A stretch of 64,000 nt of DNA from Bremia lactucae (taxonomy: Eukaryota; Oomycota; Peronosporomycetes; Peronosporales; Peronosporaceae). Shown piece after piece: positions 30,548 to 41,110 of the stretch. Positions within the stretch are counted from its first letter, which is position 1; each line of letters opens with the position of its first letter. Made by a program: the position numbers and the translations under genes. Below the pieces are notes generated by a model. That model was not told the DNA's origin. It did no database searches and saw only the letters and a list, made by a program, of their open reading frames with translations. Location: contig NC_090621.1 of assembly GCF_004359215.1 (NCBI RefSeq), positions 4,679,426 to 4,743,425 of the forward strand, read 5' to 3'.

Positions 30548-31752
30548 ATGGCGACGAATAAGTCTGTGCGCGTAGCTTGTAAGTTTGCAAAGCTGTGAGT
30601 CATGCAAATGTTTCAGTAGACCTACTCTGAAAAAAGACACCTCTCGCTCACATTGAAGGTGACTGGAATATGTCATCAGCTGATGCCTTGGAGGTGATGT
30701 GACAAGTCACCGTCATCGCCCGACCTAGTGGCTACAGTGAAGGCCACCAGATCAGCCGAGGCCCAGTCCGTTAAACCTTTGGGTTCTAACGTGACAGCCA
30801 AAGAGGTGATGACGAGGTTGTTCGACTCGTCGTCGGACCGCTTTGGTGGGAGGCTTCTGATGATGACTCCCTGGGCGACGACTACTCTGGTGACGTTGTA
30901 ACCATCACCAGAAACTTATAAAAACTACAGGAAAGAATGCTGGTACTGCTAGTTTGCATCTTTGCATCGCCAGGAAAGGAGTGATTCGAAAGATCGCTCC
31001 GAGAGTAATGTTAGCATAAGCATCAACATGAGCCAACGGGAGCGGGATCGCAATGTTTTGCGGTTTGATACCGAAATGAAGCATTGATTGCCCTCTAAGG
31101 GCAGCCTAACTCGTTGGTCTGGTGTAAACAACGACCGATACCAAATTCCGTTCGACGCATCCAGGCTTCACAAGCCTGGTGAGGATGAAGTTGAATTCTT
31201 CATCGATGCGTTTTTCCGAAATTGGTGGTACACTTGTAAGCAAAAAAAAAAGTAAAATTTTGTTCCAAGCTTGGAAGGCATTTGTTTAGAATGTGCAAAG
31301 CATAGGCCGCGAAGCCTGCCTTAACAAAGTAAATGTTTTCCGCGAACGTTTTGAAAAAGGGACCGTAGTCGGTGCATGCTACATGCTGCACCGTTTGTCT
31401 AGAAAGGCAAGGTTACATTGCCTCTCGCGGCGAAACTCACGTCCATGTCGTTATAAGGGCGCAGGTCATGCCCCTAAGGCGAAATACAGAGTAAGAGATC
31501 CTTATTGGAGGACGCTTATCTCTTGAAATGCGCTTAGGAATTGAGAACCTCCAGTCTTTTTACACGCGGGATGCGCTCGTTCTCTGATGGATCCTCTGTC
31601 GAGGAGGATGGGTCTCGTCGTACTTTCGAACGAGACCCCGACCGTCGATCTTCAGTTGGGAACGAGGTTCCCAACATTCATGCTAAGGTGGATACCCTCG
31701 CCAACGAATGAGATACGAACTCGTTCGAATCCTCTTTACCTCAGAGTAGTTC
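30548..31752 (+). pseudogene. Family 2 aORF, copy 2b (left repeat, cut by the gap)
   Basis: Same sequence as 33936-35140 and described there. It is truncated at the N (31753). The start MATNKSVRVACKFAKL is at 30548. It is probably an assembly duplicate, not a second gene. Confidence 0.55.
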
Positions 31753-31753
31753 N
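31753..31753. other. Single-base assembly gap (N)
   Basis: The one N lies exactly at the boundary of two long direct repeats: the sequence before it ends where the right repeat ends (35140), and the sequence after it begins where the left repeat begins (28365). This is the pattern left when two overlapping or allelic contigs are scaffolded end to end without merging. Confidence 0.9.
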
Positions 31754-32908
31754 AAGATCGCCACTCCTATCGGGCGCCGCCTGCACTGATGGATGCGGGT
31801 GAGATTTAATACTTCCTTGTTGGAAGGTTGCTTGCCCACCGTTCCGTGAGGCAAAGGTATCCGATCCTCATCCACTGGAAAAGTTATCCCGAAGAGCTTC
31901 GACTCTTGGGAACCGATCGATACCCTACGTATTGACGTGCCCGCCTTGGTGGCTGCCTATGAAAAGGAGCACCAGCTGAGGCCTCTTCGCTTGTCTCAAA
32001 TGGACTAGCAGAAGTAGCGTTGTGAGAAGAAAAAAGGAGTACACTACCGCTCATGATATCTTTCACATGCAAGCGAGCGAAATAAATTCGTTGCGACAGC
32101 TGTTTCATCGCAGTGGAATGCGGATGAATGCGGCGCAAGAATTCTGCCTCGTATTGGTCGGGCGTTTTATTTGAACGCACCACGACCGCGATCGGGAAAA
32201 TACACCCAAGCGATTTTCCCTGAGCCCTCCATGACTTAAAGACGCCATAATGATTATGTGCGTCTATAAGAGCGCGCTCGAGGAGCGACGCTAACGGCCC
32301 GTTTGAATGCGACAATTTCCACTGAGGGGGCATCAGTGATATGCCACCCGTCACATAGCCACGTTCAAAACGACTGGTTTGTGACACCGACTGAGCACGT
32401 TCACGTGTCGTCGGCGGAGCTTTAGGCTCCGAATCCTCTATGCCAGAAGAATTATGGATTATGGTCTGAGCATTAGGCGTCGTGGTTATACCCAACGGAG
32501 AAGCGGCTGTGTCTTAATGGGCAGCGCTTTCCATAATGGACGATGCGCTAGCCAGTGCAGACGACGAGATAGCATTAAAGAAATTTGTCGTTTCCAGGAT
32601 GTGAGCCATGATAGAAGTTTAGATGGGCAATAATGTGCCATCATCCTTCCTCATGAGCTCGCTGTCCGCATCAGTGACGGCAACGATGTCGACTCATTGT
32701 AGTCAACAATGAGCGACGGATCAACATACCCACTATTAAAGTGGGATGAAACCTTAAGTCATGTTAACGCGACAGCAGCAGTAGCTGTCGGCGTTTCGAC
32801 TAAGGCATTAGACGCTGTCTGCGTGTTAACGCGGCGCGTGCGCTTAGTGCGAGGTTGAGGTGGCGTCTTCGCAGACGACCCACAAACGTGGCTCCTTTTC
32901 GGTGGCAT
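31754..32908 (-). pseudogene. Family 1 aORF, second copy across the gap (best central domain)
   Basis: This repeats 28365-29520. It keeps a 203-codon uninterrupted frame at 32495-31884, the longest intact aORF stretch of family 1, running from MGITTTPNAQTIIHNSS through SSGIEDSEPKAPP, the central FKSWRAQGKSLGCIFPIAV block, SNKTPDQYEAEFLRRIHPHS and ASAGAPFHRQPPRRARQ. At 32180-32330 it resembles copy 1a and not the left repeat or copy 1d, and this difference keeps the frame open. Its 5' start is at 32908. The C-terminal third is lost at the gap. Confidence 0.6.
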
Positions 32909-33022
32909 CTTTGGCGCCGTGTATGTGAACACATGTCGTTAGAGTGATAGAGAGAGCTAGCTGCGCGTTAAGGAGCTCGAAGTTTTTCCTTCTTCTTTGA
33001 CAATTTTTAGAATGAAAATTAG

Positions 33023-33406
33023 TGAGACAGGTGTTTCGTTACATGAAATTAACACTTAAGGGTTATTAGTTAATATATTATCTAAAAGGGAGATAATATT
33101 TGGAAAGTATTACTTTACATAGTAACAGTCGGAAAGCTTATCCATAGGTAGATATAGGCCATTAATAAATCGACTTGCTCCGCGGTCCAGTCAGCACTGG
33201 ACGCGCGCAAAGAAAGAGACAGATGAGACTTTTTTATCACATGTTCTGTATAAGTATATAAGGAATTTTGTTAGTATGAAATAGATAGACAAGAAGAACT
33301 TAATTATATTAATATGGTTTAATTTTAATCCTCTATAAAGCAAGTGTTTTAAATAGAGTCTTCCTCTACATGTAACAAGGTACTGCCGACTTGTACTGCC
33401 GTTACA
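33023..33406 (+). repeat. LTR-like sequence (right repeat counterpart of 29635-30018)
   Basis: Second copy of the LTR-like stretch, displaced by 3,388 bp. See 29635-30018 for the reasoning. It is not independent evidence if the repeat is an assembly artefact. Confidence 0.4.
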
Positions 33407-33449
33407 TATCAGGACCAAATTTCAACGCTTGATAACAACGAAAGTAAAT

Positions 33450-33784
33450 TGTAACGAGACACCCTTTGCTAGTACTATTAACAGTACTCGACAACCTTCA
33501 CTGATTATTAACTTTATTATATTGATAACAAACTAGGTATGGCACCTAGTTGCGCACAAACGTGTCTTGTGGGTATTGGCGGGGTTGATTTAAACTTTAA
33601 TCAACCAATCAATAGAACTAATGTTCATCGCATCAATATTATCAAATTCGGTAATATGGGGGCTATTAAGTAAAATATTAGTAAAGATAATTACTTGTAC
33701 TGCTTTGCTGAATTCCTTTCACAGAACGTAACATTTTTTTCTCTTTTAGGAAATTATATTATATGAAACGGGACACCCGTTACA
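33450..33784 (-). repeat. Family 2 3' LTR, copy 2b (right repeat)
   Basis: Counterpart of 30062-30396. Here the minus-strand start is TGTAACGGGTGTCCCG, which agrees better with other family 2 LTRs than the left version. The purine tract AGGGGGAAGGAG precedes it in minus orientation. It is the 3' LTR of the element whose pol runs at 35480-42050. Confidence 0.72.
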
Positions 33785-33935
33785 CTAAACTCCTTCCCCC
33801 TAACAATCAGTCACTATAGTGACTGATGGGGGGTGACAGGAAAATACTATTACGGCTTTCCGGTAATTTTGCATTATTAATTTTGATTAATAATTCCAAT
33901 TTACTTACATAATTGATTTTTGTTCAGAAATCAGT

Positions 33936-35519
33936 ATGGCGACGAATAAGTCTGTGCGCGTAGCTTGTAAGTTTGCAAAGCTGTGAGTCATGCAAATGTT
34001 TCAGTAGACCTACTCTGAAAAAAGACACCTCTCGCTCACATTGAAGGTGACTGGAATATGTCATCAGCTGATGCCTTGGAGGTGATGTGACAAGTCACCG
34101 TCATCGCCCGACCTAGTGGCTACAGTGAAGGCCACCAGATCAGCCGAGGCCCAGTCCGTTAAACCTTTGGGTTCTAACGTGACAGCCAAAGAGGTGATGA
34201 CGAGGTTGTTCGACTCGTCGTCGGACCGCTTTGGTGGGAGGCTTCTGATGATGACTCCCTGGGCGACGACTACTCTGGTGACGTTGTAACCATCACCAGA
34301 AACTTATAAAAACTACAGGAAAGAATGCTGGTACTGCTAGTTTGCATCTTTGCATCGCCAGGAAAGGAGTGATTCGAAAGATCGCTCCGAGAGTAATGTT
34401 AGCATAAGCATCAACATGAGCCAACGGGAGCGGGATCGCAATGTTTTGCGGTTTGATACCGAAATGAAGCATTGATTGCCCTCTAAGGGCAGCCTAACTC
34501 GTTGGTCTGGTGTAAACAACGACCGATACCAAATTCCGTTCGACGCATCCAGGCTTCACAAGCCTGGTGAGGATGAAGTTGAATTCTTCATCGATGCGTT
34601 TTTCCGAAATTGGTGGTACACTTGTAAGCAAAAAAAAAAGTAAAATTTTGTTCCAAGCTTGGAAGGCATTTGTTTAGAATGTGCAAAGCATAGGCCGCGA
34701 AGCCTGCCTTAACAAAGTAAATGTTTTCCGCGAACGTTTTGAAAAAGGGACCGTAGTCGGTGCATGCTACATGCTGCACCGTTTGTCTAGAAAGGCAAGG
34801 TTACATTGCCTCTCGCGGCGAAACTCACGTCCATGTCGTTATAAGGGCGCAGGTCATGCCCCTAAGGCGAAATACAGAGTAAGAGATCCTTATTGGAGGA
34901 CGCTTATCTCTTGAAATGCGCTTAGGAATTGAGAACCTCCAGTCTTTTTACACGCGGGATGCGCTCGTTCTCTGATGGATCCTCTGTCGAGGAGGATGGG
35001 TCTCGTCGTACTTTCGAACGAGACCCCGACCGTCGATCTTCAGTTGGGAACGAGGTTCCCAACATTCATGCTAAGGTGGATACCCTCGCCAACGAATGAG
35101 ATACGAACTCGTTCGAATCCTCTTTACCTCAGAGTAGTTCGAAAGGCGTTCAACAAGAAAACGCTTCTCACAACTCGAAATTGTCATTGGTTGTGGAGGA
35201 GGAAAAATCGGGTTCGCCTCTATTGACAAATCCGAATGAACATCGTGATTTGGATCACACCCTTCACGATTTGAGGGAAGACATTGATCACGAGCGATCC
35301 CATCGCCGCGAGTTAGCGGTGACGGTTGATAATGTTTTTCGTGCCCAGTTGAGAAATTATGCGCAAGTTGCGACTGTTCATCTGGCTAGCGAAAGGATCA
35401 TCAGTCCCTTGAAAAACGAGCTGGTTACAGCTCGTCAAAAGATCTCGTACTTGGAAAAAAAAAGGGTAAAACGTCTGGTTCATAGGAACCAGGCTCTCTC
35501 CGAGCCTATCATTTTATAG
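33936..35519 (+). pseudogene. Family 2 antisense accessory ORF (aORF), copy 2b
   Basis: The only copy of the family 2 aORF that reaches both ends, about 528 codons, opposite to pol. The start is MATNKSVRVACKFAKL (33936). Then come SNVTAKEVMTRLFDSSSD, an acidic stretch, SDSKDRSESNVSISINMSQR, and a central domain with NNDRYQIPFDASRLHKPGED, FFIDAFFRNWWYTCKQ and further spaced Cys residues (CLECAKHRP; GACYMLHRLSRKARLHCLSR; SRPCRYKGAGHAPKAKYRVR), probably zinc-binding. The last piece, 35181-35519, is open and helical (HTLHDLREDIDHERSHRREL, ISPLKNELVTARQKISYLEK), probably a coiled coil. Stops and shifts break the middle. The end overlaps pol by 40 bp. Confidence 0.6.
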
Positions 35520-36978
35520 ATAGGGTTTGGCAGACGCCTTAGACCGTTCCGGTGTAAATCGGAATCAGAAGAGGCCTCGTACTGATGAAACGGGCGGAGA
35601 CGTCCCACATATAAGGTAGGATGCGTACGCAATTTACGAGGCAGCTCGATCGTGTACGCATCGCATTGGCGATGCAGTACACGAAACAAGCTGATATACA
35701 TCGAATTTCATTTATTACTGCCTATATCCGTCACTACGTGTTTTGGTAGGCTTACCGTAGACAGTAGGACTGGTCATTAACATTAAATAAAAAGTATGTT
35801 TGCCCATCCATTTTGTCAGAGTTCCGTTTCTGCTGGTCCAGCGCATCAGCGATGGAATCCTGAACGAAACTGACCACTTCTTAGTGCGACCGGCTTCCAC
35901 TGCGGAAATAGCGTATTCATTATTGAGAGTATTATAATTCTCATTAATAGAATTGCTTTCGATGCTGAGTAGTACAGCATCGTTGTCGACTTCAATGTTA
36001 GTTAACTCGACAGTGGCATCCTTCGCATTGACCTTAGGACTAATGCGTGATGAGCAAGAATTAAGAGGTCTTTGCTCGAGCGAGTCCCCCTTAAATAAGA
36101 GTTGCTTTCAAACAGGGTAAGTATACGTTTTCGTGAATGGCTAACGCCATTCACGAAAAAAGGTGTATGCTTTGTAAAAGCATGCACTGAATTTTTGATG
36201 GCAAATTCGACCATCGCCAACAACTCGCTTTAACTCTTAAAGGAGTGGACGTATCTGCAAAATATCTCTTCGAGAATACGGTTTGCACGCTCCGTCAGAC
36301 CATCTGTTTCTGGAAGATCAGAAGCTGACATTTTTAACTGCGTTCCAAGTATTTGAACGCAAATTGCTAAAATCCTGCCGTGAATCTAGGTCTCGATCTG
36401 AGACCAGTTCATGGGGTAACCCATGGAGTTGAAATATCGTGTCAACAAACACACGATGACAGCCTTTGGCTGTGATCGACTCAGGTTCTGCAGCAAGATG
36501 TACTATGTTGCCAAAACGATCAAGAAAAACAAGATACCACTTTTCTTATGTTCATCGTCAGAATTCCGAAGACGAATTCCATGGATATACAGACTGTTTA
36601 CATTTGCCAGAACAGGCACAGGTTGTAAAAGAGCACGGGATGAAGCACTGGGCTTCACCTGTTGACAAGTTACGCAAGCATGCGAGCAAATTCACACTGG
36701 CGTGGCCAGTAGAAGTCGCGACCAGTAGAAGCCGCGACTTCTCGCAAGAGAGTGTTTCTCACGTCCACGAGGACTGCTTATTAGTGCATCGTGGCACTCA
36801 TACATGATGCGTAAACGCAATCATTACGGGTGTGGATGACGACACGAGGTGAGTTGCCGGCTATATCTGTGTAATACAGAATACCGCTGTGTGGTGAGTA
36901 TCGATCCGTTGAGGATCGATCAAAATGCGACAATCCTTTTAGGGATTGTTGCGATAATCCGTTAACGCAATCCATCAT
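35480..36978 (-). pseudogene. pol: Family 2 copy 2b: integrase
   Basis: From 36978 downward: tether (GLSHFDRSSTDRYSPHSGIL), a zinc domain with a degraded HHCC (about 36810-36660), core remnants, MLAMVEFAIKNSVHAFTKHT (36223) of the last core helix, and the C-terminal domain with the block LPRKLRTHPTLYVGRLRPFH (35668-35609). The stop of the final piece is at 35480, inside the 3' end of the opposite aORF (stop 35519). A short duplication (CCAGTAGAAG.CGCGACT, about 36707-36740) lies within the zinc region. Many frameshifts. Confidence 0.82.
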
Positions 36979-37591
36979 TTTTTAAAAGTCCTATCGTCTT
37001 GGAAAGCTCTTCTGACTTCATCAAGTAATGTTGATGACGAAACACTTATTATTGCAACAGTGGGCTCATGCTTACTGTTGATTGTTGCAACTGTGGGATT
37101 ATCCTCACTGGTTTTTTGCGCAGCCGGCTCAAATCGGGCTGTCGCAAAAGGGTATCAGCGACGAAATTGAGTCGTCCTGGTTTCAATTCACGGAGAAGCC
37201 GTACTTCGCGAGTCAGAACAACCATCTCGCCATTCTTTGCAAGAGATGTGGACTGTTTACGGTCGTGCGTAAAGGCACATGGTCCGTCAAAACAATAAAC
37301 GGTATGTCTCCCAAGAGATATACCTATTGACTATTTCGTGGCAAGGAGTTCCTTGTCATGTACCTTGCAATTTTGTTCAGATGGTTGAAGCTGACGCGAC
37401 TGATCGATGGCGATGGGGTTTACGCCGTCTGTGTCATATTGCATTAACGCACAGCCAACTGCAAAATGGCCGGCGTCACAGACTACATAAAATTGTCTAT
37501 CTTAATTCGCAATCGCCAGGATTGGCGATTGCATCAAGTCTTGCTTGATACTTTAACGGAACGCTGACAATCAGTGTACCATGACCACTTA
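36979..37591 (-). pseudogene. pol: Family 2 copy 2b: RNase H
   Basis: On the minus strand about 37490-37280 carries a VVCDAGHFAVGCALMQYDTD block and a KVHDKELLA block, both typical RNase H landmarks of Gypsy elements. The domain continues into 36979-37130 in decayed form. At its 5' side, pol is interrupted by the MULE insertion at 37601. Confidence 0.78.
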
Positions 37592-37600
37592 ACATTTTTA
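37592..37600. repeat. Target-site duplication, left (MULE)
   Basis: ACATTTTTA, repeated at 40286-40294 on the other side of the MULE. Mutator-like elements typically make 8-11 bp duplications. The uninterrupted relative (copy 2a, near 21847) has GCATTTTTA at this site. Confidence 0.85.
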
Positions 37601-37728
37601 GGAATATAAAAATATGCCAAAAATTAACTAATCAAGAAATATACCAAAAAATTAATAAGAAATAAATATACCACGCATGTATAGTGTACGTACGAGTATA
37701 CACAAGCTTGGGATCAAGAAGAGATATG
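37601..37728 (+). repeat. MULE left terminal inverted repeat
   Basis: 128 bp. The strongest match to the right repeat is the inner part, 37671-37728 (CCACGCATGTATAGTG to AGAGATATG). The outer part is A/T-rich with matching ATACCAAAAAA and the terminal GGAATATA. Confidence 0.82.
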
Positions 37729-37985
37729 ATTGAAGGGGCCTTGCTATTTAGCTTTACTACAGAAGGATTAAAACTACAAACTTCTCCTTAATCATTCGCA
37801 TAAAATTTAACACATGTATTATGTTTATATAGCGAGGAAAGCCCAGTTTTGGATGAAAAAAATTCTAATAATCATGGACTATGTACGAGAGATAACAAAG
37901 CATACAATTATGCTTTCTTGCTCGGGCAGGTCCTACGATCATGACTTAATTGGTGGCATATTCCGCACTTTCTGGTTTGGCGCTT

Positions 37986-39790
37986 TTAAATTCTTTCAGT
38001 TGCTTGTTGTGATGGGATCCGATTCTTCTTCGGGCGCCTTATTTTTTGAAATAGATGGAGCGTTGCACGCGCCTCTTGTAAGGACACCTTTAAGCACAAT
38101 CGGCAATATTTTGTCTTCGGATATTTCAAGATAGGCGGTTGCATACGTTGATGATAACCAGGATTCTGGAAATACGTGACCACATCAGGCAATTGTTTGG
38201 ATTGTCTCAAAGCAAGTAGTGCATGAACGCAAGGCGATCAAACATCTTCGAAGTGACCACACGAGCATCGTACAATTTTATCACAAAATTGAAATACAAA
38301 CTTCACCGGGATATTTCCCGCACCTGTACGAATTGCCTCGATGCAGCATGAGGTCGAGCATTTATCAACTTCACCACATTTCGCAACGGCCAATGTTTTA
38401 TCCCCCTTGCGCGATGCATATGGCGTTAGTGCTCCCCATCCTCTCACTTTTTTGACCTTCTCAGACCACTTGCATGCCACGTACCGTTCGCTTTCCATCA
38501 AGGAGTCGATAACTGGAAGAATCCGAAGTCCCTTTAGCACCCTGTTTACGAATTCCACGTTGGTTGACGTCTAAGTGTTGTATTTTGGGCATAGGGAGTT
38601 AGCAGTTGACCATTTATCACGACCAACCTCCTGAAACCACGCCGACGCACTGCTGTTCACGCTTGCGATATTTGCTACCACCTTCTCGTACTCTACTGTT
38701 GTCCGTGAACGAGCCAATATCCACGCTAAACTCTTTAAGACCCTGGACTTGTATATCTTGTTAAGAGTTTCCATCAAATGGCCGAAGCATAAAAACGTTT
38801 GGGACGTCTGGTGACGCTGTCTGTATTATAAGTCCCTTGTCTTTATCCAATAGATGAATGCTGGAAGCTGGCTGTAGGTAGAGAGTAGGAATTTTAGAAA
38901 CCAAGTCTTGTTATCTTCGCTCACCACCAATACGATCCCAACTACGATTATTTTGATGGCGTTGTTTCCATTTCGAAAGCACGCTACAAGAAGAATTCCA
39001 TCGACTGACGTCTTCATAAAGGTTTCACCCAAGGATATCCCATGCTCACTGTATGGCTTACATGCTTGAAGGCCTTCCCCAAAATTGACACATAGCCGCT
39101 AAAATTGTTATCCACGACATCAAGCTCGGATTCGTGACCTCTAATCTTCAGCTCACTCAAGTAGGATGGAATGTGGTTGTATTGATCAATGTCGCTTTCG
39201 AATAACTCAAGCAGTATAATATCATGTTATTAGGGGTAAATACGATCTATTGGGTATTGTCAGCGCATTAAGCCTGCACCGTCCAGCAGTGCGCCACTGA
39301 AGCCGCTACAGATTCCAACCAACTGTTGGAAGTCAGTAAGCCTGGACTTCATGTTCTCAACCTCTTGAGAGCGTGAACACAATTCATGTAGGTGGCGATA
39401 ATCCGTTCGCTCCTTATCTTCAATTGTACCATCACGGGTGTCACTATTCTGCCAGTGGTATGGCCATATCTCTAGTTGCAGGTCCAAAGCAATTTGTATC
39501 GCAGTCTCAAATCTGCACGACACCTTGGACGATCCGGATACTTGACAGGGGTGCATTGCAAACTTTTTCGGAGGGCTGAATGTATGCAAAAAGGCAAACT
39601 CCACAACGAAAAGACAGCCATGTTGTGTGCACACTGCCTTGTAGCGCTGTTGATCGCTTGATATAACACGAAACGGACATATGCAAGTTCGATTGTATTC
39701 AATAACTGCTTGAAAAATTTCGCTTATATTGTCGAACCATCTATCCGCGAAGAAGCTGCTAGCTTGTTGTTGCTAGTTGTCGCTATCCAT
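37986..39790 (-). pseudogene. MULE transposase with WRKY/GCM-type N-terminus and SWIM finger
   Basis: Start ATG at 39788-39790, stop TAG at codon 6. The N-terminal DNA-binding domain has TCICPFRV followed by VCTQHGC (39675-39600), the spacing of FLYWCH/WRKY-GCM1-like fingers. The catalytic domain shows LPSYLSEL-type helix sequence (about 39180), TSVDGILLVACFRNGNN with the first Asp (39010), and a KTRDLGLI block (38842) with the probable second Asp. The C-terminal SWIM finger is CSCGHFEDV, stop, SPCVHALLALRQ (38260-38200). It would cut and paste the element. Stops, frameshifts and a foreign insert at 39247-39354 make it dead. Confidence 0.88.
39247..39354 (+). other. Family 1 integrase fragment embedded in the MULE transposase
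   Basis: About 108 bp beginning TGTCAGCGCATTAAGCC and ending CTGGACTTCATGTT match family 1 integrase (738-838 in copy 1a), including the codons for CQRIKP and the start of VSLDF. The MULE coding sequence is recognisable on both sides. No target-site duplication or LTR is seen, so it looks like filler DNA captured during break repair. Confidence 0.85.
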
Positions 39791-40128
39791 CGCTGGTATA
39801 AGTATGCAGCACACAATCGTTAATGTGTGGCCTGCAACATGCCAGGATTATACATATTGCAGCATTAAAGGTCATATAAAAATTAGAACAGGATACGTGT
39901 CAAATATCGTCTGATCAGCAGAAAACGTAAATGGAACAGTCTTACAGAGTCTGAATCTACTCGAAAGTTTATTAATTACGTAATAGATTAAAGCATGCTA
40001 AAAACTCCGCGTAGGCTTATGACAAATTATTAATACTAGATTTTATAAAATCTTACTATGTAAAAAACGCTTTCAATCCATACCTCTTCATGGTAACTTC
40101 TCTGCCTCAGGGCTAAGAACAAGTGTAG

Positions 40129-40285
40129 CATATCTCTTCATGATCACAAGCTTGTGTACTCGTACGTATATTATACATGCGTGGCACCTTTTTATTTTTT
40201 TATTTTTTTTTGGTATTTGCTTTTATTTTCAATTATGGTATGTTTTTCTATATAATGATTATTTTGGTTTATTTCTATATTCCTT
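40129..40285 (-). repeat. MULE right terminal inverted repeat
   Basis: Counterpart of 37601-37728, about 155 bp on the reverse strand, longer because of A/T-rich expansions. The apparent hydrophobic reading frame at 40177-40398 lies in this A/T-rich repeat and is not a gene. Confidence 0.8.
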
Positions 40286-40294
40286 ACATTTTTA
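40286..40294. repeat. Target-site duplication, right (MULE)
   Basis: ACATTTTTA, identical to 37592-37600. Two extra T bases lie between the terminal GGAATATA complement and the duplication. Confidence 0.85.
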
Positions 40295-41110
40295 TTTCAA
40301 CAGAGAAGAAATATAAACTGTCATTTCGGCATCATTGCGGGAGTACTTGTGTAAGTAGGCCGCTAAGCCGCGAAACTTTAGAAGTCCCTTTACATTGACT
40401 GACTCAGGCCAGTCGGTGATCACCTTGGTCTTTTCCGGGTCAGGGCGTAAACCGTATACCCACGATGCACCCAAGAAAAGGTACATAGCTTGCAGCGAAT
40501 ATACACTTCTTGACATTTGCACACAACTTGTGCTAACGCATAAGTGTAAGAAACTTTCGGACGTGGGCACGATGTAATTCAACATCCGATATTCCTTTCA
40601 TGGCTCTGCTAAGAAGTCATCATAATAGCTCGGTTTAAAATCCCGCATTGATCTCAACAGATTGGTTATCATCTGTTAAATGTCGCAGGGGTATCACTAA
40701 GTCTCTGTGGCACGACCAGCCACTCATATAGCATTCCGCTTAGGGCGCTTACTGCTGTGAGCGGGATATCGTGTTCTCGCATTAAAATCCGATAGAACAT
40801 CAGATTATATTGACGAAACGACAGTACTCTTTGACAGGCCATCAATGATTCCGTCTTTTCGTTGTATCGGCATTTAAGCCGGTACCGTTGCAGCTTTCAA
40901 TTTAGTAAACGCATGCACAATCCGTCACTCTTCTGCTGCTTTTCCAACACATTCGGTCGGAGAGCCATATGAGGAAGTTGATTTTCTCACATGTCTCGCT
41001 GCTAACGGTTCGGCAAAGAATTTGTCGATCGCTATTACTTGTTCTCTACACAATGGTTTATTGATCTATGACAGTATTTCGAACCTGGAATCAGGTCGAT
41101 TTCCTGTCGA
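40295..41110 (-). pseudogene. pol: Family 2 copy 2b: reverse transcriptase
   Basis: The open piece 40585-40292 carries FLHLCVSTSCVQMSRSVYSL, FLGASWVYGLRPDPEKTKVI, a TDWPESVNVKGL block and LAAYLHKYSRNDAEM, the thumb and connection of Gypsy RT. The palm block SYYDDFLAEP is at about 40636-40607, one frame away, with both catalytic Asp codons kept. The RT entry with FEPGIRSIS-type sequence is near 41085. The domain is otherwise degraded. Confidence 0.83.

Larger units (their letters stand above)
28365..31752. repeat. Left copy of 3.39-kb direct repeat flanking an N
   Basis: 28365-31752 is repeated at 31754-35140 with only a few differences, mostly within 28790-28940. The left copy ends ...CAGAGTAGTTC directly before the N at 31753. 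The right copy ends with the same bases at 35140 and then continues into unique DNA. The content is the end of the family 1 aORF, LTRs, and the first part of the family 2 aORF. Confidence 0.92.
31754..35140. repeat. Right copy of 3.39-kb direct repeat
   Basis: Counterpart of 28365-31752. The offset is 3,389 bp at the start and 3,388 bp after about 32330, owing to small indels. One further visible difference is in the LTR start (ACCGG against ACCCG). The remainder looks identical by eye. Confidence 0.92.
37601..40285 (-). mobile_element. Complete Mutator-like element (MULE), 2.7 kb
   Basis: The element interrupts the RT/RNase H boundary of family 2 copy 2b. Both ends are defined: the left begins GGAATATAAAAATATGCC, the right (reverse strand) begins GGAATATAGAAATAAACC, and the inverted repeats share an inner block CCACGCATGTATA...GTACGTACGAGTA...CACAAGCTTG and end at GAAGAGATATG. 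ACATTTTTA flanks both sides. It carries one transposase gene on the minus strand, now broken. It is therefore a once-autonomous MULE that landed after the family 2 element was in place. Confidence 0.9.

Noticed and set aside
35181..35519. Coiled-coil protein as a possible host gene
   Set aside because: It is collinear with the family 2 aORF, lies between pol and the LTR, and has no independent start context, introns or promoter.
37814..38134. Plus-strand frame of 106 codons
   Set aside because: It is the shadow of the SWIM end of the MULE transposase on the minus strand.
40177..40398. Hydrophobic plus-strand frame resembling a membrane protein
   Set aside because: It lies in the A/T-rich right terminal repeat of the MULE and runs into family 2 RT on the other strand. 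Poly-T gives Phe, Leu and Ile codons by chance.
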